Origin: SHVZ01 sp041906305
GTDB taxonomy: Bacteria > Pseudomonadota > Alphaproteobacteria > SHVZ01
DNA: 64,000 nucleotides
Assembly: GCA_041906305.1 (NCBI GenBank)
Contig: JAYRJL010000009.1
Span: 124,001-188,000, forward strand
Direction of reading: 5' to 3'
Both the position numbers and the translations under genes were made by a program. Shown one piece after another: positions 52,950 through 61,204 of the stretch. Each line of letters starts with the position of its first letter. The stretch's first letter is position 1. The notes under the pieces were generated by a model. The model was not told the origin of the DNA, did no database searches, and saw nothing but the letters and a program-made list of their open reading frames with translations.

Positions 52950-54122
52950 TCAAGCCGTCCTGAACGCGCTCCGCAGCGCCAGCACCAGGGGAACCGTGAC
53001 CAGGGCCGTGACGGCGACGACCGCCATGGTCGGCACAAGGCCGATCACGTCGCCGAGCAGGCCGAACAGGAACGGGCCGCCGGCGCCGGCGATGGAGCCG
53101 CCGGTGTAGAAGACCGCGAAGGCATGCGTGCGCTTCCGCGATTCCACGAACTCCGGCACCGTGCCGTAAAGCACCGACGAGGTGCCGTTCAGCATCAGGC
53201 CCACCAGCGGCAGCAGGACCAGCGCGGCGGTGAGCGACAGCGGCAGCAGCGCGAAGATCAGGGCCGTGGTGGCGCCTTCCGTCAGCACGACCGACGTCAC
53301 CACGCCCAGCCGCGTACCGAGCCACCCCATCGCCAGCTTTCCGGCGGCACCACCCGCGAACATCAGCGAGAGCGCAAAGCCGATCGTCGGCAGGTCCGCC
53401 CCTTTCTCCTGCAGCAGGAACGGCAGGAAGACGAGGAAGCCGGTGCGGACCAGGCTGTCGGCGACGTGGATGCAGAACAGCAGCCAGTAGGCCCACGGCC
53501 GGTCGATGCTCTCGTGATCGCCGCCGCCGCGCTTGGCGACGAGTTCGGTCGGTCCCGGCTGCTTCAGGACCACGAGCACCAGGGCCGCCGAGACGACGCC
53601 AAGGGCCGCGGTCGCGAGCAGCGCCTCGTGCCAGCCGACGGCCGCGGCGATCACCGCGAAAGCGGCCGGCAGCGCGACCTTGCCGACGTCGCCGGTGAAG
53701 TTGTAGGTGCCGAGTGCGGCGCGCGAGCCCAGGCCCGGATGCGCCGAGGAGACCAGCGAAGAAGCGATCGGGTGCTGCGTGCTGCCGCCCGCTCCGGCGA
53801 GCAGCAGCCCGATCACGACGCCGGCCAGGGATCCGGTGACGCCGGCGAGCCCGTACCCGACCGCCACCAGCAGCGTGCCGGCCGCGAGCACGGCGACATT
53901 GCCCAGGCGTCCGGCGAGCCAGCCCGAGGGGATCTGCCCGGCCGCCATCGCGCTCGAGTAGACGGCTTTCAGCGCGCCGATCGCGGCGTAGCTCAGGCCG
54001 AACTGCGCCTGCAGCAGCGGATAGAGCACGTTCAGGAGGTCGGTGAACCCGTCATGCAGGGCATGCATGCTGCCGCAAACGGCCAGCGTCTTCCTCGGCG
54101 ACGGGTGGGCGGCGGCGGTCAT
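52950..54122 (-). CDS. MFS transporter (FSR-like)
   Basis: 390 residues and about twelve membrane helices. The N-terminal AVCGSMHALHDGFTDLLNVLYPLLQAQFGLSYAAIGALKAVYS and the AGAGGSTQHPIASSLVSSAHP motif match the fosmidomycin-resistance (Fsr) branch of MFS proteins. Such genes occur beside denitrification and detoxification loci, but the substrate is unknown. It is 149 bases downstream of nnrS, with a large hairpin between. Upstream of its start are two TCATGA palindromes spaced by 11 bases (54132-54137 and 54143-54148) that could be an operator. Confidence 0.85.
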   Translation of the reverse strand: MTAAAHPSPRKTLAVCGSMHALHDGFTDLLNVLYPLLQAQFGLSYAAIGALKAVYSSAMAAGQIPSGWLAGRLGNVAVLAAGTLLVAVGYGLAGVTGSLAGVVIGLLLAGAGGSTQHPIASSLVSSAHPGLGSRAALGTYNFTGDVGKVALPAAFAVIAAAVGWHEALLATAALGVVSAALVLVVLKQPGPTELVAKRGGGDHESIDRPWAYWLLFCIHVADSLVRTGFLVFLPFLLQEKGADLPTIGFALSLMFAGGAAGKLAMGWLGTRLGVVTSVVLTEGATTALIFALLPLSLTAALVLLPLVGLMLNGTSSVLYGTVPEFVESRKRTHAFAVFYTGGSIAGAGGPFLFGLLGDVIGLVPTMAVVAVTALVTVPLVLALRSAFRTA

Positions 54123-54196
54123 GGGGCTGCGTCATGAAACTGTCATGATTCGTCGGCGGCGACAAGGCGGCCACCTATCGACGCCGAGATCGCGAG

Positions 54197-54231
54197 CCTC
54201 TGCCGACGCCGCAAGGCGGCGTCGGCAGAGG
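54197..54231. terminator. 16-bp perfect hairpin between nnrS and the MFS gene
   Basis: CCTCTGCCGACGCCGC pairs perfectly with GCGGCGTCGGCAGAGG across a three-base loop (AAG), 41 bases beyond the nnrS stop on the minus strand. The length and perfection are exceptional for the window. No U-tract follows, so it could be a Rho-assisted end, an mRNA stabiliser, or a repeat element. Confidence 0.55.
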
Positions 54232-54271
54232 TGGTCAAGGCCTCGCGGCTCGACTTCGTCGCGCGCCGAGG

Positions 54272-55447
54272 CTAGCCGGCGTTCCTCGGCGGACGGCAGA
54301 GGAGCGGGGCGAAGGCGACGGCGAATCCAAGGAACGCCGCCACCCAGGCGATGCCCGCGGCCGGCAGCAGCAGCGGCGACAGGTCGGGGACGCCCGCAGC
54401 GACGACGCGTGCGATGCCGGCGAAGACGATGGCGGCATAGATGGCCGCTGTCGCGGCGCCGGCGTTCAGGGAGCGACCGGTGTGGCCGAGGCTCGCCCGC
54501 GTCATCACCGCCAGAGTCATCGTCGCGATCGCCGCGGCCCAGGCGTGCATTCCGGTCGCCGCCGGCGCGAACCCCAGAGAGGAGGCGCCGGCGAGCAGGA
54601 AGCCCGCGGGAACGAACGCATAGCCGGCGTGGAGGATGAGCACGAGAGGCTCGGCGAAGGTCCGCTCGCCGCTCCAGCGCGCGAGCCTTGCCAGATGCGC
54701 GACGCCGACGACGACCAGGGCAAGCCCGGCGGGCACGCTGTCCGGTATCGCGATCCAGAGAACGAAGGCCGCGGCGCTTGCCGCGACGACCGCCATGTCG
54801 CACGGCCCGAAAGCGGCAGGGAGCCGGGCCTCGGGACGATTGCGCATGAGCCAGTTGCGGGTGAAGGACGGAATGATGCGGCCGCCGATCACCGAGATCA
54901 GGAGCACGATCGCGGCGATGCCGAGGCGTGCCGAGAGGTCGGCCGCCCCATGGAGGTGCACCTCGACGTGGAAGAGCACGTTGCCGGCGGCAAGGAGGCC
55001 AACGAGCGCCACGACGCGCAGGTTTCGCCAGTTGTTGCCGGCCACGACCTCGCGCGCGGTGACCGCCAGCACGAGAGACAGGAACAGGAGGTCGGCGATC
55101 ATCGTCGGCAGCCAGCCGAGCTCCGCCGAGAACAGGATGGCGAGGCGTCCCCCAAGCCAAGCGGAGACCAGGACCAGCAGCGGCGCGCCGCGGACCGGTA
55201 GGCGCCCGGTCCAGTTCGGGATCGCCGTCAGCAGGAAGCCGGCCACGACGCCCGGCACGTAGCCGAAGATCATCTCATGGACGTGCCAGTCCCGCGCCTG
55301 GAACAGCCCCCCGATCGTGATCTCGCCCCAATAGGCGCAGAGCCAGACCGGGATGCTGAGGCCGGCGAAGATCGATGGGAGCAGGAAGAAAGGCCGGAAC
55401 CCGTAGGTCAGGAGGACCGGCCATCTTCCCTTTTCTGCCGCGATCAC
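54272..55447 (-). CDS. nnrS: NnrS family heme-copper protein
   Basis: 391-residue polytopic membrane protein (about twelve helices). Family motifs are visible: the N-terminal YGFRPFFLLPSIFAGLS, WHVHEMIFGYVPGVVAGFLLTAIPNWTG, RIIPSFTRNW and LGHTGRSLNA, with conserved histidines in HVHE, HVEVHLHG and LGHTGR. NnrS protects cells against nitrosative stress and is commonly found near nirK or nor genes under NnrR control. It follows the pseudoazurin gene by ten bases. Confidence 0.93.
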   Translation of the reverse strand: MIAAEKGRWPVLLTYGFRPFFLLPSIFAGLSIPVWLCAYWGEITIGGLFQARDWHVHEMIFGYVPGVVAGFLLTAIPNWTGRLPVRGAPLLVLVSAWLGGRLAILFSAELGWLPTMIADLLFLSLVLAVTAREVVAGNNWRNLRVVALVGLLAAGNVLFHVEVHLHGAADLSARLGIAAIVLLISVIGGRIIPSFTRNWLMRNRPEARLPAAFGPCDMAVVAASAAAFVLWIAIPDSVPAGLALVVVGVAHLARLARWSGERTFAEPLVLILHAGYAFVPAGFLLAGASSLGFAPAATGMHAWAAAIATMTLAVMTRASLGHTGRSLNAGAATAAIYAAIVFAGIARVVAAGVPDLSPLLLPAAGIAWVAAFLGFAVAFAPLLCRPPRNAG

Positions 55448-55457
55448 TGCCGAGGCC

Positions 55458-55910
55458 CTACTTCGCCGCGAGGGTGGGCGCGGCCTTGGCGAACAGGCCG
55501 GCGAAGACCTGCTTTGCCTTGCCCGGGTGCGCGACCTTCGCCGCGTCCGTCTCGTTGCCGGGCTTGCCGACGACGATCAGCGCCACCATGCCCATCGCGT
55601 AGTGCGGCTTGCATTTCACGCCGTAGACGCCGGGCTTGTCGAAGGTGATCGCCACTTCCTCGTTGATCTTGCCGACGAAGGTCTTGGCGCCGTCGGGAAG
55701 CATCCCGTCCACGCTCTCGACGTTGTGCCCCTTGTCGGTGGCGACGAACTTGACCGTGTCGCCCGGAGAGACGGTCACGAGGGCGGGTTCGAACACCATG
55801 GCGCCCTCGGCGCCCTTGTTCAGCATCTTGACCTCGACCTCGGCCGCATTGGCGATGCCGGTCAGGGCCAGGCCCGCGACCAGGGCACCGATTGTCAGTA
55901 GCTTGCGCAT
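55458..55910 (-). CDS. Pseudoazurin
   Basis: Periplasmic type 1 blue copper protein, electron donor to nitrite reductase. 150 residues with a signal peptide (cleavage after IANA-AE). The copper ligands are H62 (KGHNVES), C100, H103 and M108 in VKCKPHYAMGM. Of three close in-frame ATGs, the one at 55910 is preferred because GGAG lies six bases upstream. An NnrR-type box is centred 61 bases before that ATG. Co-transcribed with nnrS. Confidence 0.93.
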   Translation of the reverse strand: MRKLLTIGALVAGLALTGIANAAEVEVKMLNKGAEGAMVFEPALVTVSPGDTVKFVATDKGHNVESVDGMLPDGAKTFVGKINEEVAITFDKPGVYGVKCKPHYAMGMVALIVVGKPGNETDAAKVAHPGKAKQVFAGLFAKAAPTLAAK

Positions 55911-55964
55911 GTCCATCTCCATAAGGTGTGCGCATATCTATAAGCCGCCTTTCGAACGGTCTCT

Positions 55965-55978
55965 TTGACGCAACGCAA
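55965..55978. promoter_or_regulatory. NnrR/FNR-type box TTGAC-GCAA-CGCAA
   Basis: Near-palindromic 14-bp site in the divergent spacer of the pseudoazurin and Crp/Fnr-family genes. The TTG...CAA ends and N4 spacing match the FNR family, and the CGCAA half fits NnrR-type sites. With the box at -41.5, pseudoazurin transcription would begin near 55930, 20 bases before its ATG. Confidence 0.7.
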
Positions 55979-56014
55979 ATCCGGCGCCGATCCCCGGCCC
56001 TAAAAGAGCGCCCC

Positions 56015-56713
56015 ATGACGTCGATCGATCGCTCGACCATTTCCGCGCTTCCCCTCTTCGGCGGCCTCGGCCCGGCGGAGCTCGACGACGTGCTGCGCGA
56101 CGCGCGATCGCTCAGGGTGGAGAAGAACGCCGCGGTGTTCGAGCAGGGCGCGGAAGCGGCATCGTTCTTCCTGCTCCTGCACGGCCATGTGCGCGCGGCC
56201 AAGACCACGCCGGACGGTCACCAGATGGTGGTCCGCTACGTCTCGCCCGGCGAAATCTTCGGCGTCGCGCCGGCGATCGGTCTCACGCGGTATCCCGCGA
56301 CCGCGACCGCCGTTGCCGACAGCGTCGTCCTCGCCTGGCCTTCGGTGCGCTGGTCCGATCTCGCCGCCCGCTACCCGTCGATCGCCGCCGGCGCGATGCA
56401 GACGATCGGCGCCCGCCTGCAGGAAGCGCATACGCGGATCATCGAGATGACCACCGAGGAGGTCGAGCGCCGCGTCGCGCACGCACTCCTGCGGCTCGCC
56501 AAGCAGGCCGGCCGCAAGATCGAGAAGGGCATCGAGATCGATTTTCCGATCAGCCGCCAGGACCTGGCGGAGATGACCGGCACGACGCTGCATTCGGTGA
56601 GCCGTGTCCTGAGCGCCTGGGAGAAGAGCGGATTGGTCGAGGGCGGGCGCCAGCGCATCGTTCTGGCCGACCCGCACGGCCTGTTCGAGCTCGCCAACAA
56701 GCCCGCCGACTAG
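56015..56713 (+). CDS. Crp/Fnr family regulator, NnrR-like
   Basis: 232 residues. Cyclic-nucleotide-binding-like domain about 10-130, dimerisation helix about 130-160, then a winged HTH with ISRQDLAEMTGTTLHSVSRVLSAWEKSG (179-206), typical of NnrR regulators of nitrite/NO reduction. It has no cysteine at all, which rules out an FNR-style 4Fe-4S cluster and fits an NO-responsive (heme or cluster-free) factor. Flanked by pseudoazurin and DUF1858/nirK, with matching boxes in both neighbouring promoters and one in its own upstream region, so autoregulation is plausible. Confidence 0.88.
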   Translation: MTSIDRSTISALPLFGGLGPAELDDVLRDARSLRVEKNAAVFEQGAEAASFFLLLHGHVRAAKTTPDGHQMVVRYVSPGEIFGVAPAIGLTRYPATATAVADSVVLAWPSVRWSDLAARYPSIAAGAMQTIGARLQEAHTRIIEMTTEEVERRVAHALLRLAKQAGRKIEKGIEIDFPISRQDLAEMTGTTLHSVSRVLSAWEKSGLVEGGRQRIVLADPHGLFELANKPAD

Positions 56714-56922
56714 TTCGGCGCCGGAAGGCCTGCCGCTTCCTTCATCGCCGCCAGCACCGCCTCGAGGTCCAGCTCGTGCTCCTCGCAGGCATCGACCAGC
56801 GTGTGGAAGCTCGAGATCGGGCAGCCGACGCAGCCCATGCGGTAGCGGAGGAAGACCCCGATGGTCGCAGGCCAGCGCGTCATGATCTCGCCGACGGTCA
56901 GGTGTTCAGCAAGCTTTGGCAT
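56710..56922 (-). CDS. DUF1858 domain-containing protein
   Basis: 70 residues with the DUF1858 core: LTVGEIMTRWPATIGVFLRYRMGCVGCPISSFHTLVDACEEHELDLEAVLAAM. The CVGC pair is the conserved feature of this family, which is found alone or fused to oxidoreductases in anaerobic and denitrification contexts; a redox role is suspected. It converges on the regulator gene (stops overlap) and is divergent from nirK, with two FNR-type boxes in the 146-base spacer. Confidence 0.88.
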   Translation of the reverse strand: MPKLAEHLTVGEIMTRWPATIGVFLRYRMGCVGCPISSFHTLVDACEEHELDLEAVLAAMKEAAGLPAPN

Positions 56923-56957
56923 GAGTGAAGGTTAACGCCGCCCGCGACGCTCGCTCT

Positions 56958-56971
56958 TTGTCGCGCGTCAA
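56958..56971. promoter_or_regulatory. FNR-type box TTGTC-GCGC-GTCAA upstream of DUF1858
   Basis: Fourteen-base palindrome-like site, one of two in the DUF1858-nirK spacer. It is centred 42 bases before the DUF1858 ATG. The half-sites TTGTC and GTCAA depart from consensus at one position each, so it is weaker than the other boxes. Confidence 0.5.
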
Positions 56972-56995
56972 GTTCGCCGACGATCGGCCGGGAAG

Positions 56996-57009
56996 TTGAC
57001 GCAGCGCAA
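56996..57009. promoter_or_regulatory. NnrR/FNR-type box TTGAC-GCAG-CGCAA upstream of nirK
   Basis: Near-identical to the pseudoazurin site (TTGAC-N4-CGCAA). It is centred 66 bases before the nirK ATG, so a -41.5 activator position would give a transcription start near 57044 and a 25-base leader. The match between the two sites is direct evidence for a shared regulator. Confidence 0.75.
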
Positions 57010-57068
57010 AGACCCTACCGGCGTCCCCGACGACACTGCACCCAATTCAACAGATAGGAGGTGTCGTC

Positions 57069-58220
57069 ATGATCACTCGGAGAAGCGCCCTGATGGGCAG
57101 CGCCCTCGCCTCGCTCGCCATGAGCCTGCCGGCCGCCGCCGCCCAGGTGAAGCAGACGGTCGCCGCGATGCCGGCGAACCTGCCGCGCGAGACCATCGAG
57201 CTCGTCGCGCCGCCCTTCGTCCATCCGCATGAGCAGGCGACCAAGCAGGGCCCCAAGATCGTCGCCTTCCGCATGGAGGTCGAGGAGAAGAAGGTGGTCA
57301 TCGACGACAAGGGAACCACCTTCCAGGCGATGACCTTCAACGGCTCGATGCCGGGCCCGCTGATGGTCGTGCACGAGGGCGACTACGTCGAGCTGACGCT
57401 GGTCAACCCCGACACCAACTCGCTTCCGCACAACATCGACTTCCATTCGGCGACCGGCGCCCTCGGCGGCGGCGCGCTGACCCTGATCAACCCCGGCGAG
57501 GAGGTGGTGCTGCGCTGGAAGGCGACGCGCACCGGCGTCTTCGTCTACCACTGCGCGCCGGAGGGGGCGATGATCCCCTGGCACGTGGTCTCGGGCATGC
57601 ACGGCGCGATCATGGTGCTGCCGCGCGAAGGACTGAAGGACGGCAACGGCAAGTCCCTCAAGTACGACCGCGTCTACTACGTCGGCGAGCACGACCTCTA
57701 CGTCCCGAAGGACGCGAACGGCAAGTACAAGGATTACGACTCTCCCGGCGAGTCCTACGGCGACACGGTCGAGGTGATGCGGGGGCTGATCCCGAGCCAC
57801 GTGGTGTTCAACGGCAAGGTCGGCGCGCTGACCGGCAAGAACGCAATGCAGGCGAAGGTCGGCGAGACGGTGCTGATCATCCATTCCCAGGCCAACCGCG
57901 ACTCCCGGCCCCACCTGATCGGCGGCCACGGCGACTACGTCTGGGAGACCGGCAAGTTCGCGAACAAGCCGGAGCGCGACCTCGAGACCTGGTTCATCCG
58001 CGGCGGCTCGGCCGGTGCGGCGCTCTACACCTTCCTGCAGCCCGGCATCTATGCCTACGTGAACCACAACCTGATCGAGGCGGTCGAGCTCGGCGCCGCA
58101 GCCCACTTCAAGGTCGATGGCCAGTGGAACGACGACCTGATGACCCAGGTCAAGCCGCCGTCCCCGATCGACGGCAACAAGTCCCAGGGTGCGCTGCCGC
58201 AGAAGCACGCGCATCGTTGA
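57069..58220 (+). CDS. nirK: Copper-containing nitrite reductase
   Basis: Reduces nitrite to nitric oxide in the periplasm. 383 residues with an N-terminal twin-arginine-like signal (MITRRSALMGSALASLAMSL). Type 1 copper ligands: H121, C162, H172, M177. Type 2 copper ligands: H126, H161, H333 (VNHNLIEA). Catalytic residues: D124 and H282 (PHLIGGHGDY). All ligands are intact, so it should be active. Preceded by an NnrR-type box and followed by a strong terminator, then nirV. Pseudoazurin, encoded nearby, is the likely electron donor. Confidence 0.97.
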   Translation: MITRRSALMGSALASLAMSLPAAAAQVKQTVAAMPANLPRETIELVAPPFVHPHEQATKQGPKIVAFRMEVEEKKVVIDDKGTTFQAMTFNGSMPGPLMVVHEGDYVELTLVNPDTNSLPHNIDFHSATGALGGGALTLINPGEEVVLRWKATRTGVFVYHCAPEGAMIPWHVVSGMHGAIMVLPREGLKDGNGKSLKYDRVYYVGEHDLYVPKDANGKYKDYDSPGESYGDTVEVMRGLIPSHVVFNGKVGALTGKNAMQAKVGETVLIIHSQANRDSRPHLIGGHGDYVWETGKFANKPERDLETWFIRGGSAGAALYTFLQPGIYAYVNHNLIEAVELGAAAHFKVDGQWNDDLMTQVKPPSPIDGNKSQGALPQKHAHR

Positions 58221-58227
58221 CGACGCT

Positions 58228-58259
58228 GCGGCCCGCCCCGGCGGGCCGCTTTCTTCTTC
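58228..58259 (+). terminator. Intrinsic terminator/attenuator after nirK
   Basis: GCGGCCCGCC pairs with GGCGGGCCGC over a CC centre and is followed by TTTCTTCTTC. It is the most canonical terminator in this region. It lies between nirK and nirV, so nirV may be expressed at a lower level by read-through or from its own promoter. Confidence 0.8.
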
Positions 58260-58272
58260 AGAGGCACCTCCC

Positions 58273-59118
58273 ATGTCCATCAAGCTCACGATCCTCGCCG
58301 CCGGCGTCGCTGCCCCGATCGCGCTGACCGGATCGGCGGGCCTCAAGGACGCCCCGACCGCCGACGACGGGTTCGTCGCGGTCCGCGAAAGCACGATCGC
58401 CTATCGCCTTCCGGGCGAATTCACCGAAGCCGGCCGCCCCGTCGAAGCGCCGGTCGAGAAGATGCGTGTCGGCGCGACCTCGATGATGCGCTTCCAGGTG
58501 ACCAACGCGGAGTACGCACGCTGCGTCGCCGACCGCGCCTGTGCCGCGACGACCGAGCCGGCGGCGAAGCCCGACCGCCCGGCCGTGAAGGTGAGCTGGC
58601 GTGACGCCGAAGCCTATGCGGCGTGGCTCTCGCGCACGACCGGCGCCTTCTATCGCCTGCCGACCGACGCCGAATGGGTCGCCGCCGCCGGCAGCCGCTT
58701 CAACGACGAGCCGATCGCCTCGGCCCCGAGCGCGGATCCGTCCCGCCTGTGGCTCGCCCGCTACGAGCAGGAATCGCAGCGAAAGGCTGCCTCGGACCCC
58801 GGCGCGCAGCCGACGGGACATTTCGGCGCGAACGAGAACGGCGTCGTCGACCTCGCCGGCAACGTCTGGGAATGGACCAGCACCTGCTATCGCCGGCTGG
58901 CGCTCGACACCGCGGCGGAGACCGTCAACTGCGGCGTTCGCGTCGTCGAGGGCCGTCATCGCAGCTACATGACCGACTTCATCCGCGATCCCCGCAGCGG
59001 CGGCTGCGCCGTCGGCACGCCCCCTGAGAATCTCGGCTTCCGCCTGGTGCGCGTCGACAACGCCTGGATCGCCTGGCGGGGCGCGGTGGAGCGCTTCCTC
59101 GCCAGCCTGTCGTCGTGA
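58273..59118 (+). CDS. nirV: SUMF1-domain protein NirV
   Basis: 281 residues. Probable signal or anchor at the N-terminus (LTILAAGVAAPIALTGSAG), then a SUMF1/EgtB-type domain: MMRFQVTNAEYARCVADRACA, VKVSWRDAEAYAAWLS, YRLPTDAEWVAAAGSRF, DLAGNVWEWTSTCYRR and NLGFRLVR. NirV accompanies nirK in many denitrifiers; its activity is unknown. The CxxxxC catalytic pair of true formylglycine-generating enzymes is not evident, so it is unlikely to activate the nearby sulfatase. It has several cysteines that could pair in the periplasm. Confidence 0.9.
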   Translation: MSIKLTILAAGVAAPIALTGSAGLKDAPTADDGFVAVRESTIAYRLPGEFTEAGRPVEAPVEKMRVGATSMMRFQVTNAEYARCVADRACAATTEPAAKPDRPAVKVSWRDAEAYAAWLSRTTGAFYRLPTDAEWVAAAGSRFNDEPIASAPSADPSRLWLARYEQESQRKAASDPGAQPTGHFGANENGVVDLAGNVWEWTSTCYRRLALDTAAETVNCGVRVVEGRHRSYMTDFIRDPRSGGCAVGTPPENLGFRLVRVDNAWIAWRGAVERFLASLSS

Positions 59119-59119
59119 G

Positions 59120-60133
59120 CTAGGGCTCGATCACGATCTTCCCGAAGAAGGCGCGGCTCTCGAGCGCAGCCATCGCCTCGGCAGCGCGCTCGAGCGGGAA
59201 GCGCTCGTGGTGCAGCTCCGGCTTCAGCCTGCCGTCGCGCGTCATCGCCAGCAGCGCCTCCACGTCCTCCCGCCCCCAGCCGTTCGAGCCGGTGATGTTG
59301 AGCTCGAAGGTCCAGATGAAGCGGATGTCTTCCTTCGGGTCGTAGCCGGCGGTGGCGCCGCAGGTGAGCATCCGCCCGTCGCGGCGCATCACGCGAAGCG
59401 ACTTGGTCCAGGTGTCGCCGCCGGTGAAGTTGATCACCACGTCGATGCCGCCCTGGTCGCGCGGACCGACGCGGGCACGGCCGAAGCGCTGCTGGCACTC
59501 CTTGACCCAGTCGCCTTCCGCATAGTTGAGGCCGATGTCGGCACCGAGCGCCGCCAGCTTGTCGAGCTTCTCCTGGCTGGAGGCGGCGGCGATCACCGTG
59601 GCGCCGGCGGACTTCGCGAGCTGCACGCAGCAGGAGCCGACGCCGCCCGAGGCACCGAGGACCAGCACCTTCTCGCCCGGCCGGATCTTGCCGCGCGTGA
59701 TCGTCATCCGGTGCGCGGTGCCGTAGGCGCAGGGGATCGCCGCAGCCTCGGCGAAGGAAATCGCACCGTCGAGCCTGACCAGCATGTGCGCCGGCACGCG
59801 CACGTACTCGGCGAAGCCGCCGTCGAACATCTCGCCCATGAGACCGCCCTTGACGCGGTCGATCGGATCGACGACGACGCGGTCGCCGACCTTGAACCCT
59901 GAGACCTCGCGGCCGAGCTCGACGATCTCGCCGGCGAGGTCGATGCCGATGACGATCGGCAGCGGCACCTTGATCCCCGGCATGCCGTTGCGCGTGAAGA
60001 TGTCGTGATAGTTGAGCGTGCAGGCACGCACCCTGAGCACCACGTCTCCGGCATCGGGGCGCGGGTCGGGATAGTGGGCATCGAGCACGAACTTGTCGTT
60101 TCCGCCATGTTCGGTGAGGACGACCGCTTTCAT
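59120..60133 (-). CDS. MDR/zinc-type alcohol dehydrogenase (quinone oxidoreductase-like)
   Basis: 337 residues. The N-terminal GroES-like part has NYHDIFTRNGMPGIKVPLPIVIGIDLAGEIVELG, and the Rossmann part LVLGASGGVGSCCVQLAKSAGATVIAAASS. The GHE-type catalytic zinc motif is replaced (GIDLAGE), and the four-cysteine structural zinc loop is absent, so a zinc-free quinone oxidoreductase-type enzyme using NADPH is likelier. Co-oriented downstream of the LysR gene by 49 bases. Substrate unknown. Confidence 0.88.
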   Translation of the reverse strand: MKAVVLTEHGGNDKFVLDAHYPDPRPDAGDVVLRVRACTLNYHDIFTRNGMPGIKVPLPIVIGIDLAGEIVELGREVSGFKVGDRVVVDPIDRVKGGLMGEMFDGGFAEYVRVPAHMLVRLDGAISFAEAAAIPCAYGTAHRMTITRGKIRPGEKVLVLGASGGVGSCCVQLAKSAGATVIAAASSQEKLDKLAALGADIGLNYAEGDWVKECQQRFGRARVGPRDQGGIDVVINFTGGDTWTKSLRVMRRDGRMLTCGATAGYDPKEDIRFIWTFELNITGSNGWGREDVEALLAMTRDGRLKPELHHERFPLERAAEAMAALESRAFFGKIVIEP

Positions 60134-60182
60134 GCGCGCATTCCTTGGCTCGGGGCGGAACGCATCCCACAGATGAGGCGCG

Positions 60183-61175
60183 TTATCCAGCCTTGCGATG
60201 GCGGCGCCGGGCGCCCTTCGGCTCGGGCTCCATCGGCAACGGTCCGCGCGCCGGGACGGACCCTGCCCCGCAATTCACCAGCCGCTGGCGGAGGTCGGCG
60301 ATCAGCATCTGCCCTGCGCGACCGGGCGGGCGGTTGCGCGGATACACCAGGTGGATCGGCATGCTCCAGCTGTCGTTCTCGACCAGGTGCAGGCGCTTGA
60401 GTCGCCCGGCCGCGATGTGCGGCTCGACCATATGGGCCGGCATGTTGCACCAGCCGAACCCGGCCAGCAGGTAGTCGAGCCGCGTGCTGAGATCGGCGAA
60501 GCGCCAGACGCGCCGGCTGATCACGCCGGCCGAAAATCGCGCGGTGATCTGGGTGCGGTCGGTCAGCACGAGCTGGACCTGGTCCTCGAGCACGCGACGT
60601 TCGACCGGCTCCCTGGCCCGCGCCAGCGGATGGTCGCTCGCCACGACCGGCGCCATCGGGATCGCGGCAAAGGGCTCGCTCACGAAGTCCTGGTCGTTCG
60701 CGAGTGTCCGCGGCGGGTAGAGGGCGAGCCTCGCCGCGCCATCGCGCAGGCGCTGCTCGCCGCCGCCGAGCGCCTCGGTGAAGACGGTCACCGGCAGGTC
60801 GGGAAACGCCTGGGTCAGGACCTTGAGGCTCTCCATCAGCACCGCGTTCGGGAACATCGCCTCGACCGCGAGCGTGAGCTCGGGCTCGATGTCGGAGGCG
60901 ATGCTCTCGGCCCGCGCGCGCAAGGCATCGGCGCCGTCGACCAGGCGCCTTGCATCCTCGAGCAGCGACTTCCCGGCCTCGGTCAGGGTCGGGCTCTTGG
61001 TCGAGCGGTCGAACAGCACGACGCCCAACGTCGACTCGAGCGCCTGGATGGTCTGGCTGACCGCCGACTGCACGCGCCGGAGCCGGCGGCCGGCCGCCGA
61101 GAAGCTGCCGGTCTCGGCGACCACGATCAGCGTGCGCAGCTGGTCCAGGGTCAGGCGGTCGAGCACCCGCCCCAT
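60183..61175 (-). CDS. LysR family transcriptional regulator
   Basis: 330 residues. N-terminal winged HTH at about 7-65 (LDQLRTLIVVAETGSFSAAGRRLRRVQSAVSQTIQALESTLG), then a periplasmic-binding-protein-like effector domain to about 295. The basic C-terminus (PEPKGARRRHRKAG) is longer than usual. It is transcribed divergently from an azoreductase gene across a 114-base spacer, the classic layout for a LysR regulator controlling its neighbour. The effector may be a quinone, azo or aromatic compound; this is inferred from the neighbour only. Confidence 0.92.
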   Translation of the reverse strand: MGRVLDRLTLDQLRTLIVVAETGSFSAAGRRLRRVQSAVSQTIQALESTLGVVLFDRSTKSPTLTEAGKSLLEDARRLVDGADALRARAESIASDIEPELTLAVEAMFPNAVLMESLKVLTQAFPDLPVTVFTEALGGGEQRLRDGAARLALYPPRTLANDQDFVSEPFAAIPMAPVVASDHPLARAREPVERRVLEDQVQLVLTDRTQITARFSAGVISRRVWRFADLSTRLDYLLAGFGWCNMPAHMVEPHIAAGRLKRLHLVENDSWSMPIHLVYPRNRPPGRAGQMLIADLRQRLVNCGAGSVPARGPLPMEPEPKGARRRHRKAG

Positions 61176-61190
61176 ATATCATATTAACTG

Positions 61191-61204
61191 ATGGATATGT
61201 CCAT
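61191..61204. promoter_or_regulatory. Candidate LysR operator palindrome ATGGA-TATG-TCCAT
   Basis: Fourteen-base palindrome in the divergent LysR/azoreductase spacer. It lies 16 bases before the LysR start codon and 86 before the azoreductase ATG, in an AT-rich patch (61174-61210) that stands out from the GC-rich surroundings. Confidence 0.55.

Noticed and set aside
58273..59118. nirV as the formylglycine-generating enzyme for the sulfatase at 49819
   Set aside because: SUMF1 fold is present, but the catalytic cysteine pair is not evident, and the proteins are likely in different compartments.
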